From positions 42,231 to 58,058 of the forward strand of contig WELB01000161.1 of assembly GCA_009602725.1 (NCBI GenBank): a DNA stretch of 15,828 bases, in the 5' to 3' direction. Below are positions 8,154 through 15,828 of the stretch, one piece after another; the first letter of the stretch is position 1, and every line of letters starts with the position of its first letter. The notes under the pieces are model-generated. The model ran no database searches and was not told where the DNA came from. It was given only the letters and a program-made list of their open reading frames with translations. The position numbers were made by a program, and so were the translations under genes. Origin of the DNA: Spirogloea muscicola (taxonomy: Eukaryota; Streptophyta; Zygnematophyceae; Spirogloeales; Spirogloeaceae).

Positions 8154-8784
8154 TGTAATGACCAGCCGTCTGGTTAAGCCACATGGCTCTGTTGACATTA
8201 CATGAGTGGCTATTTGGGCCAGGTGACCCGCCAGCAGGCGGGCTGGCTGGCTGGGCAAGTGGCCCGCCCAGGGACGGTTGCCGCCTAGAGACGGTTTCCG
8301 CCCAGAGACGGTTCCCGCCAAAAGACGGCTCCCGCCCGTCCTGAATTACCCTTCGCCAAGGTCCGCCCATTCAAGGGAAGGATCTTTGGGCCCGCCGCAA
8401 GGTGGGCCTTGGGGCGACCCGCTCACACCCCTGGAGGGGGGGTGGCACTGGGAAACATAAGGAGCCTTTGGGACAGAGGCTCAACGATCAGTTCGAGCCA
8501 GTGAAGCCCCAGGAGCAGCCTTGCCGCTGCTCGCCGCCGCAGCAGCCGCCGCACTGCTGCGGGCCTGCTGCGGGGCGCCCGTGGCTGTGCCCGTCAAGGG
8601 CCAGTCGCTGGTCTGCGCCCAGGAGGTGGAGTCGCCGCCGGACGGCGGCGCCACAGGGCCTGTCTTCCGCTGCGCATTGCGCTAGTGCTTCCTGGTGTAG
8701 TGGGTTGGCTCCTAAACCCACTATGTTCGAACTCAATAAGGACTTCTCTCTTTAATTGACGTGTTTAAAGCGTAGTTCACTACA
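8154..8784 (+). repeat. 3' LTR of element A (LTR4, 631 bp)
   Basis: This is the longest copy of this LTR, TGTAATGACC...TTCACTACA, followed at once by the CCCAG target duplication (8785-8789). It keeps the roughly 85 bp missing from LTR1 (about 8339-8423, containing TTCGCCAAGGTCCGCCC). Four 17-bp units are at 8271-8338. The hairpin is at 8632-8650. No primer site follows, as expected for a 3' LTR. Confidence 0.94.
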
Positions 8785-8789
8785 CCCAG

Positions 8790-9420
8790 CCCTGCTGACG
8801 CCTGCTACTGCAGACCGCTGCCGCGCCGGTCATTGCTCGCTGAGGAGCTCACGAGGGCCCGCTTGGGGCAAGCCTACGGCGAACTGAAGAAGGAAGGCCA
8901 ATCTCGGCCCTCACCTGTAGCCTTCACTGAGTTCTTCCAGTAGCTGAAGGATGGCCATATACTTCCTTGTAGCGCTCAGTATATGAAAGGCATGTATTGT
9001 GCAACTTAAGAAAGAGACATGTCTTGTGAACTTCAGGAGAGCTAAGTGCTGACCGACTGCAACCATGGTCCTGTGGTTATGCGTGAGTCACCCGGTGCAA
9101 CATCTACATCGCACGGATGGCCTGCAAATCCCGATGTCTTCAGCAGTGTCCAGCCGGACGCGACGGTTCTGTACATGGTGATGACTGTGCACTTGACTTC
9201 AAGCCGATCAGGAAGTCATGCTGGAACAGACTTTGTGCCGCAGGCTTTTGGGCCCTGTTATTTCCAATGCGGCTCTCCATTTACTGCAGCATTCTTGGCA
9301 CATGCGTTGTGCACTTTCGTGCTGATCGTGCCCTGGCTGCCGCGTTGGCTAGCCGGCCGACTCCGTCCCGCTGCTAGATTTTCGAACTCGCTGCTTGAAA
9401 CTCATCGAGCAGGCATCCTC
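8790..9420. other. Unassigned flank of element A, ending in an unidentified repeat
   Basis: No gene is recognised. A 144-codon frame (9046-9480) exists but resembles nothing I know and runs into the adjoining LTR. The last 130 or so bases (9286-9420) are similar to a second sequence that lies on both sides of the solo LTR at 10651-11490. Shared strings include GTGCCCTGGCTGCCGC and AACTCGCTG. It may be a dispersed repeat or a duplicated gene fragment. Confidence 0.4.
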
Positions 9421-9950
9421 TGTAATGATCCAGCCGTTTGCTTATGCCACGCGGTGCTGTTAGCGTTACATGACCGCTAGCCGCTTGATGTACAAGTGGC
9501 CCGTCCAAGTGGCGGGCGGGCGGCTTGCCAGGCAAGTGGGCCCGCCCAGGTACGGCCAACTCTCGCCCGTCCTGGACTAACCCTCGCCAGGTTCCACCCT
9601 GCCAAAGGGGGACGTTGGGCCCGCCGCAAGGGCAGGCCTTGGGGCGACCGGCTCACACCCCTGGAGGGGTGTTTGGAGGGGTGTGGCACGGGGAAGCACG
9701 AGGAGCCTTGGGGGCTGAGGCTCAACAATCAGTTCGAAGCTGGTGAAGCCCAGGAGCAGCCTTGCCGCTGCTCGCCGCCGCAGCCGCCGCCGCTCTGCTG
9801 CGGGGCCTGCTGCGCCGGCCTGCGCCCAGGAGGTGGAGTCGCCGCCGGACGGCGGCGCCACAGGCCTGTCTTCCGCTGCGCTATGCGCAGTGCTTCGCCG
9901 TGTTGTAGGTTGGTCCCTAAATCCTAAACCCAAACTTCCAACATTTTGCA
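9421..9950 (+). repeat. Diverged, 3'-truncated LTR of the same superfamily (LTR5)
   Basis: It begins TGTAATGATCCAGCCG and follows the A-type LTR through GGGCCCGCCGCAAGG, the ACACCCCTGGAGG segment, AATCAGTTCGA, GCGCCCAGGAGGTGGAGTC and the hairpin (9840-9856). Similarity fades after CTAAACCC near 9930. The usual LTR end, ending in CACTACA, is not found. Neither the 17-bp array nor a primer site is present, and I see no matching TCCTC duplication on the right. I treat it as a decayed LTR whose right end is lost; the end given is approximate. Confidence 0.8.
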
Positions 9951-10645
9951 GCCGCAAGTTGGAATCTAAAGCAGCGGGAAGAAGTCGGGCCGGCTATACT
10001 CAAAGGTGGCAGCCACGATAAACACAAATACACAAACGCATGTGCCGGAAAACGTTGGAAAACAGTGGGGAGCCGATTTTGCAATTACAAGGGCCCGAGA
10101 GCCCGCGGCATAAAGTCTTCCACCACCAAGACTTTCTGACACCACCGAGGATGTAGTGAACTCGCCCCTACACACACAGTTAGGGTGAACCGCTAGCTTC
10201 TTATGGTCTAGGCCTGTTTGTTCGGTATGGAGCTGCGCTGCAGGGCATCATGATGCTCATCACGACAGCGCTTGACGACTAGGGTAACAAAGGATTTGCG
10301 CGTGCGCGGTGCCGGCGTGATAGAGTGGCATTGGTCGCTCACGCTGGCTGCCAGGTCGGGAGCTTCTCTGCCGGCCTGGCTGACCCAGCTCAGCCGCCCG
10401 CCCCACGCGGTTTCGCTGCAGTCACGCGGTTTTCACGCGGTCTGGGCCGGGGCTTAAGACATGGTGGGCAGGCCGCCCTAGCACATTTTATCACCTTCGA
10501 CCCCGCCTAGTCCAATCGCTCCCCAATCGCCGCCGCCTCAGTTGCCGCCGCTACCGCCGCCGCTGGGGCCGCTATGGCATGGGCGTCTTCGCACCACTGA
10601 ACTTCCCTGGCGTATGTCTTGCATCTTTGTGGCGGTCGTGCCCTG
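9951..10645. other. Unassigned sequence between two LTRs, with a short inverted LTR end
   Basis: No coding region is recognised. At 10152-10186 the sequence TGTAGTGAACTCGCCCCT resembles the start of LTR2 (TGTAGTGAATCTCGCCCT), so a short reversed LTR end may lie there. A perfect 12-bp palindrome GCATCATGATGC is at 10245-10256. A CCG-rich imperfect repeat is at 10526-10565. The last 55 or so bases belong to the repeat split by the solo LTR. Confidence 0.4.
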
Positions 10646-11495
10646 GCTGCTGTAACGTCCCCACCGTTACGTGACGTTTGACCTTGGGTCAAACGCTAAC
10701 GCGTAGCAATGGCACGCGGCCCCAGTATAGTTGGCGTGCGACACGTGGGCGACGCGCGTCAGTGACGCGCGGCGCGCCGCGGCTCGCCGGGCCGCCGGGC
10801 GGCATGGCCGTCTGGCCGCCTTATGGCCGCCGCATGGCCGCCAGGTCGCCAGGCGGCATAGCCGCCTGGCCGCCGGACCGCCAGGCCCGTAGTGACATGC
10901 TCGTGACGCGTGTGGCGCTGTGACGCGCCTGACGGCGCCGCGCCACGCAGGGCGGCGCCGCGCAGGGCGGCACCACGCCGCGCAGGGCGGCGCCGCCGGC
11001 CCCACGATCGTATCCCCCTTGTCGGGCCCGCCTTCTCGAAGGTGGGCCTTGAGGCGAGCCTCCCAGAGACCCCTTGGGAGAGTGGCACATGAAGCACTAG
11101 AAGTAGGGCTGAGACCAGCCTCCGGGCACCGGTCGAAGTCAGCGAAGCCCACGCCAGAGAGAGGCGCGCAGCCCTGCTGCCGCCTGCTGCCGCAGCTCGT
11201 CCACGCAGGCCTGCTGCTGCCTGCTGCTGCAGCCCGACGCCGCAACCCGTCCCTGCGGATCTTCCTCAGCTCTTCTGAAGGTAGACTGTGGCTGCTCCCT
11301 TCGGGGACAGTTGCTGGCCCGTACCGAGAGGTGAGTCGCCGCCTGTCGGCGGCGCCTCAGGACAAGGTATTCTGCTGCGTGTGAATGTGGTACTTCTCTG
11401 TGCAGGGGGTTTCGTCTCTAAACCCCAACGACCGAATGCAATCAGGACGTTCTAACCCTTGACTGTCTGTGAAGGGTCTAGAACGCTTCAGCTGC
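10646..11495 (+). mobile_element. Solo LTR of a GC-rich subfamily (LTR6, 10651-11490) with GCTGC target duplication
   Basis: The LTR starts TGTAACGTCCCC and ends GAACGCTTCA, 840 bp. It is flanked on both sides by GCTGC (10646-10650 and 11491-11495), a perfect 5-bp target duplication. There is no internal region, primer site or partner LTR, so it is a solo LTR left by recombination between two LTRs. It is distantly related to the other LTRs: TCGGGCCCGCC, AAGGTGGGCCTTG, a GTGGCAC segment, the hairpin at 11336-11355, and a CTAAACCCC near the end. The interior (10760-11000) is extremely GC-rich and packed with GGCCGCC motifs. Long open frames across it on both strands are by-products of that composition. 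Confidence 0.9.
10848..10870. repeat. 10-bp perfect hairpin inside the solo LTR
   Basis: GCCAGGCGGC, spacer ATA, then GCCGCCTGGC form a perfect 10-bp stem. Further copies of the GGCCGCC core lie around it from about 10785 to 10880. Three CGCAGGGCGGC repeats start at 10946, 10961 and 10981. Confidence 0.85.
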
Positions 11496-12624
11496 CGCCT
11501 TTGCTTATTATCGGCCCGAGTCCTTCCCGCTACTTAGCATTCCAACTCGCTGTTTGTCACCGAGCCAGACCATCCTTGGTGGGATCACGCTGTTCGGCTC
11601 ATTCGGAGCATGTTAACTCATTTGTAGGCTGGCTTTCCACAGTCCTCCCTAAATCTGAAATAGCTGCTTCTTTACCGTGCCAGCGAGCCAAACGCATATC
11701 TCGTCGACTTTCTGGTCCCATATGTCACATAGTAAAGCTTACTTGTGAGGTGGTGAATTTGCGATAGTATGGATGAGTACCTGGAAAAGGCTGGTGTCCT
11801 CTTCGTCTTGGGCGACAAATTATCGTGCTTCTCATTCAGGAATGCGAATGTCCAAGCTAGGTTTGATAAAGCGGTAACTGATAGGCGCAAAGGGCTCAGC
11901 GAGCTCTTGGTCATAAAGTAATTGTGATGTAATACACCATCCTATGGTGACCGGTAACAGTCACCATCCAGTAACTTGCCTGGGTTTCCTAGACCTGACA
12001 GTGACTTCGGGTTTGGGCCAACCTGTCCAAATGACAGGATCTTATAGTCGGACAAGATGTCGGCCCTTATAATTAGACTAAAACTAATAATCGCACTTGT
12101 CATTACCCGGTTGCTTGCGATCCATTGCGCTCAGCAGGCCGTACCCCGCCACTCAAACCCTACTTGCGTGACTTGTACTTCTAGCTGGCTACTTATTTCC
12201 TCGGTCAGACCAAGGTATCTGGGTTGTGGTATGGATAGTCAGGTGCAGAGTCACTCCAATAGTGTGTTACACCTACTTGCTGCTCCGTCCATAGGTCAAA
12301 ATCAGGCCTGCTCGTTGAGCCCAGTCAATCCAGAGCCTATGGGACGTACAGTTAGGGACGGTTGTGGAGGGCGAGTCTCCCCGTGCACGACGTACATTAA
12401 GGCAGTTCGTCGTTTCCTTTTGTTTGTCTGACAGGGATCACTCAACGACAGCCACCAAGGTCGGACTAACTTAATGTCAGATTATCACACTCAATGAGAT
12501 GCAACATGTGTGATGAAAGCACTGACGACAGGGAGATTGAACGTTGATATGGTACAGGGTGCATTCAAATCGCATTGCATTGAGCCTGTATCCAATTCGG
12601 GTTCTAGCTACACTGATGCTTGCA
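11496..12624. other. Gene-free region downstream of the UBA-PUB gene
   Basis: The first 90 or so bases continue the repeat split by the solo LTR. No domain is recognised after that. A 51-codon ATG frame at 11769-11921 is open but unlike anything I know. Base composition is less GC-rich than the LTR on its left. The right part must contain the 3' UTR of the gene at 12625-15733. On the minus strand TGTAA occurs at 12271-12267, about 350 bases past the stop codon; this is the polyadenylation signal used by chlorophyte algae such as Chlamydomonas. Its use here is a guess. Confidence 0.45.
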
Positions 12625-15600
12625 CTACTTCAAGAAACCAAAGAATGGGTTTGTTATAGCCGAATTCAATTCAGAACCAGCAGTATTCAGGAGGCCTATA
12701 TCCACTAAGTTTCTAGGCAGAACCAAGAACTCCCCATCCTCAGTGAACCCACAAAGCTCCAGAAATTGCATGGCGTCTGGAAGGCTTCCAATACGAGCCT
12801 ATAGAGTCGCAAATGGCAACATTTGTGAGGTTGGTACAGAGATGGTATACACGTAATGAAGACAGACTGATACATGTATAAGATGCACAGTACGTCACAC
12901 AATCTGGAGAAGCTCATCGACAGATGACCAGGATGCCCAGATTGCGGGGGGCGAAAGGGGTGGGGATGGCGGAATAAAAGTTGCAGCAGGCGCTTTTTTT
13001 GGGAGGTCGACCGAAGACCATGGCAAAGCTGGTGATTCGCTTGAGAAGTTTATGGCCTACAAACCTGCAATGTTGCATTTGTCAATCGTATTTTGCGGAA
13101 CTTCTCTTCTTCAGGAGAGCGTACCACATTGCCTATGTAGGTCATCAGCGTTTGGAAGGCTTGTTTTGCACGAGCATCGTCCTGCTATGCATGGAGAGCA
13201 GGATTAAGCTGGAGCTTAGATGGTGTAAGTATGCCATGGCAAGGGTAGCACTCAATGGACACAGCATGAACATCGTAGGAGACCAAAAATTAATGATCAC
13301 AGAGGATGTTCAAAAGGAGGAGAAAGGGTGAGGAGCACAGAGGCATAGATCAGCAATCAGCAATCATGTATTCACGCACTCAATGTATCAGTACGAGGTG
13401 CTCGAATGACACAACCCACAGTTCCTATATAAGAATGGGCAAATCCAGAGGGGCTCGCGAGGTTGAGGCATGGTAGCAGTAAAGAATTCCCGTCATGGGT
13501 AGTGTGAGCTCACATTGCAGCTGCTCTTCAATTTGCGTAGGCACTCCCGCAAGAGCTCGGCACGGCTCGTCAAGCGGACAGGTGACACAATCTGTCCAAC
13601 AACACAAGGTGCAGATTCCAATACGATATTCGTTGAAGAGTAGCAACCGAGCAATGCTCGCCGCGGTGCAGTCAGCAAGCCCTTGAGACTAGCACTAGTA
13701 CATGCCAACATATGCCTTTGTCACCTTTTTCTCGGGCTTCTCTTGTTCACCAACAACTGGCTCTGCATCTGGTATGGGTGCTGGATCTGCTGGAGGCAAT
13801 CCAAGACGGCGCCTCCGAGCTGCCTGTAGTTCAAAGTTGAAGATCTCATAACTACAAATTGACAAGCACACAGGTGGTATTGCGTAACTCTCGACATGTA
13901 TAGTACAAGTCAAGCTGCACGTTTCGTCGGACTGGGGACACAACCTTGTCCTCCTCTAAGCGTTCCTTGATTCTTTCTCTCGCTTTCTTCTCGTCCTCCT
14001 TCTCTGCTTTCTTCAAGGCAATTATTCTGCATGCACAGAGCATCAGTTCCAGTATGTCAGAGGAAGGAGCATTTGTCATTGTCTAACATGCACAGGAGGT
14101 GACCATGGTAGATTGAATTTCCTGACAAATGCATTAGTAGCAGGTATCAAGGATAGGCATGCTCAAGTATTAGCTGAAGGAGCTGCAAACTGCAAACTGG
14201 CTTGCATTCAAGCAGCAGCTCATGGGTACCACCAATGTTGGCTATGTGACAAGCAGGTTATGGAAGCAAGCAGCCACCTCTTACGTTCCTGAGCTTCCTC
14301 TGCACGCCGTGCTTCCTGCAGCTCCTTGCCTATACGCACACGCTCCTGCCATTGAATATCAATGGAATGAGCTCAATCGGCATGGCGAAGAAGCTCGTAG
14401 CCAGAAGCTTTTGCACGTGAGCTCCTTCACGAAGAAACGATCATGCAGCCCATTTGACCGGCCACTCCAGCAGGACACGACGCAAGATACAGCTTTCCAG
14501 CCGTGCCACAATGACCCTCACCTTCTCCCGTTCACGCTCCATGCGCTTCTCCTCCTCTTCCTTCTTTTTGCGTGCTTTCTCACTGCTTAGCACAAGGAGC
14601 CACGAATAAGCAGTGCACACTACTGCAGCCCTGAAAATGTGTGCCACAACCATGTTAAATAAAGCCTATAGAAACATGTAAGCAGGCCGAATCTGCAAGT
14701 ACGTAGAGGTGTCAGCAGTGTGGAAGCAGTCAATGTGGTGCACCAAGTGGCCAAGCAAGCATCTGATCGTCCATGGGTATTCCAGAACTTTCATCCGTGC
14801 AAGGCTTGCACTTTGGTCCACAGGCTGCAGGTGTGCTGTACCGGAGCTCCTGAGCCCTGATCCGGACTTCCTCAGGCGTCAACGTTGATGCAGTCGCTGG
14901 TCTTTCCTCGGGTACCTGCTGTTAAACGTCCAGAAGAGCGTAGTGAGCATCCAGCAATCAGACCTGGGGCCGGCGACTATCGTCAATGGAAATAGCTGGA
15001 CACAAGGCAGGGAGGGTGGGTGCTGGCCGGAGGCATCACCAGGAGAGGCTCGTCGATGTCCGCGTCGTTCTCGTGGTCCACGATCCAGCTGACAGCATCC
15101 TCCAAGCTCCGGCCACCTAACGTCCAATGGCCGTCAGCGGCAAGTGCAACTTCCTCCTCGCGGCCCTCACAGCACCAGGTCGGCATGCGCACCAGCAGGG
15201 CGATGGTGCTGCAGCAGCAGGTGCCATTCGTCGGAGCATGGGCAGGCAGGGTCCAGGGAGCGCTGTGGGATGGCCCACAGAGATTGGAGCGGGGGGGGCA
15301 CCGGAGAAGTGGAGGGCGCGCACGGAGCGGTTGGCCGTGAACCCCATGCCCTCCAGCGCCTCCCGGAGCTCCGCGTCCACCACGGGTTCCACCATGGGGG
15401 CCGGCTCGTCGGAGCCGGCGGCGACTGCAGCGGCATCCCCCGGCGAGGATTCCGTAGCGGCAGCAGTGGCGGGCGGCGGCGGCGGAGGCGGCGGCGGCTG
15501 CAGCACCACCTCCTCGGCCGCCTCGAGCGTGCGGTCCACGAAGCCGCTGTGCTGCGTGCGCTGGACGTGCAGGTCCCATTCCTGCCACCACCACGACGCC

Positions 15601-15733
15601 GCCGATCCGCCGCCGGTCGGGAGGAGCGGCGGGCAAAGGCAGGGGGCGCGGAGCGGCAGGGGGGCCGGGAGGCGGCACGGACCGTCTGCGAGCGGCAGGG
15701 CTTGCCGCAGTCGTTGCAGACGAGGCGGAGCAC
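12625..15733 (-). CDS. UBA-PUB domain protein (zinc finger, UBA, long helix, PUB), 5'-partial, eleven exons
   Basis: Minus-strand exons: 15733-15683, 15581-15302, 15116-15040, 14918-14842, 14582-14522, 14345-14278, 14026-13945, 13823-13725, 13591-13514, 13181-13065 and 12798-12625 (stop TAG). All ten introns are GT-AG, 101-332 bp, and the phases match, giving 387 residues. Residues 6-28 form a C2H2-type finger (Cys6, Cys9, His22, His28). A nine-proline run follows at about 46-54. UBA spans about 86-130 with the MGF loop at 96-98, split by an intron after HFS. A Glu/Arg/Lys-rich helix covers about 150-240. PUB covers about 266-385, with [38 protein letters not shown] and [13 protein letters not shown] domains bind ubiquitin and PUB domains bind the C-terminal tail of CDC48/p97, so it is probably a nucleocytoplasmic CDC48 adaptor. 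The layout matches plant proteins such as Arabidopsis At1g04850, from memory. Nothing looks broken. The N-terminus and promoter lie beyond 15828. Confidence 0.92.
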
Positions 15734-15828
15734 CTGCGCGCAGCGGGGCCTGGTGGCTGTCAGGCGCGAGCGGGGCGGAGCAGGGCGGGGCAGCAGGCGC
15801 GGGCGGGGGCCGGGGGGCGCACCGGGGC
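15734..15828 (-). other. Probable GC-rich intron before the first visible exon of the UBA-PUB gene
   Basis: On the minus strand this stretch ends GCTGCGCGCAG directly before the codons for [11 protein letters not shown]. That is an acceptor-like end in front of a zinc finger that would not be expected to start a protein. It is very rich in C on the minus strand. No start codon in frame is seen, so at least one earlier exon should lie beyond the window. Confidence 0.6.

Larger units (their letters stand above)
1687..8784 (+). mobile_element. Element A: non-autonomous gypsy-type LTR retrotransposon, interrupted by element B
   Basis: The element runs from TGTAATG to CACTACA and is flanked by CCCAG on both sides. 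In order it holds the 5' LTR (1687-2232), initiator tRNA-Met primer site (2235-2245), leader, element B in reverse (2684-5712), gag relic, protease relic, RT start fused to an integrase tail, polypurine tract (8141-8151) and 3' LTR (8154-8784). Without B and one copy of its target duplication it would be about 4.1 kb, well below a full gypsy element, because most of RT, RNase H and integrase is missing. The remaining frames are broken. It is classed as non-autonomous: the cis signals for reverse transcription survive but no working enzyme is encoded. Confidence 0.92.

Noticed and set aside
9046-9480. 144-codon frame as a host gene
   Set aside because: It ends inside the diverged LTR, overlaps a second frame of similar quality and shows no known domain.
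10667-11245. 192-codon minus-strand open frame and several overlapping frames on both strands
   Set aside because: All lie inside the solo LTR, whose GC-rich repeats suppress stop codons in every frame. The Ala/Arg/Pro/Gly-rich products match no family.
11769-11921. 51-codon frame opening MDEYLEKAG
   Set aside because: The composition is coding-like, but it has no recognisable relative, no second copy here and no splice context. It is too short to call.
12620-12856. 78-codon plus-strand frame
   Set aside because: It is the antisense of the last exon of the UBA-PUB gene.
15167-15733. 188-codon and 231-codon minus-strand frames as single-exon genes
   Set aside because: Each holds one or two true exons and then reads through introns as Arg/Pro/Gly-rich sequence. 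The spliced model explains the conserved parts of both.

Overview
This is nuclear DNA from a eukaryote, most likely a green alga or another member of Viridiplantae. The window holds Ty3/gypsy-type LTR retrotransposons that prime from initiator tRNA-Met. It also holds one multi-exon gene with ten GT-AG introns for a UBA-PUB protein of a kind I know from plants. The species cannot be named from the sequence. There are no bacterial-style operons, and I recognised no tRNA, rRNA or CRISPR.

Positions 1-11495 are a nest of retrotransposons. First comes a broken gypsy reverse transcriptase/RNase H fragment (element C, 1-1315), followed by an unidentified purine-rich stretch. Element A (plus strand, 1687-8784) is bounded by two related LTRs and a perfect 5-bp target duplication, CCCAG. 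It carries a tRNA-iMet primer site, a leader, a decayed gag, a protease relic, a short RT start fused to an integrase tail, and a polypurine tract. Element B (minus strand, 2684-5712) sits inside A's leader. It is a smaller relative with its own two LTRs, primer site and polypurine tract. When B and one copy of its imperfect target duplication (GCCAG/GCTAG) are removed, A's leader reads straight into A's gag and aligns with B's uninterrupted leader. A and B share the same RT-to-integrase deletion, so both look like copies of a non-autonomous lineage that would need enzymes in trans. The RT of element C is related to theirs.

Between 8790 and 11495 are unassigned sequence, a diverged LTR-like fragment (9421 to about 9950), and a solo LTR of a third, GC-rich subfamily (10651-11490) with a perfect GCTGC target duplication. 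Both LTRs lie in or against copies of one unidentified repeat. All six LTRs keep a GC-rich hairpin at the same place.

Positions 12625-15733 (minus strand) hold the one apparently intact host gene. It is spliced from eleven recognisable exons, and its 5' end lies beyond the right edge. The exons join in frame into a zinc-finger, proline tract, UBA, long charged helix and PUB protein. That layout suggests an adaptor linking ubiquitin to the CDC48/p97 segregase. It points left, toward about 1.1 kb of gene-free DNA next to the solo LTR.
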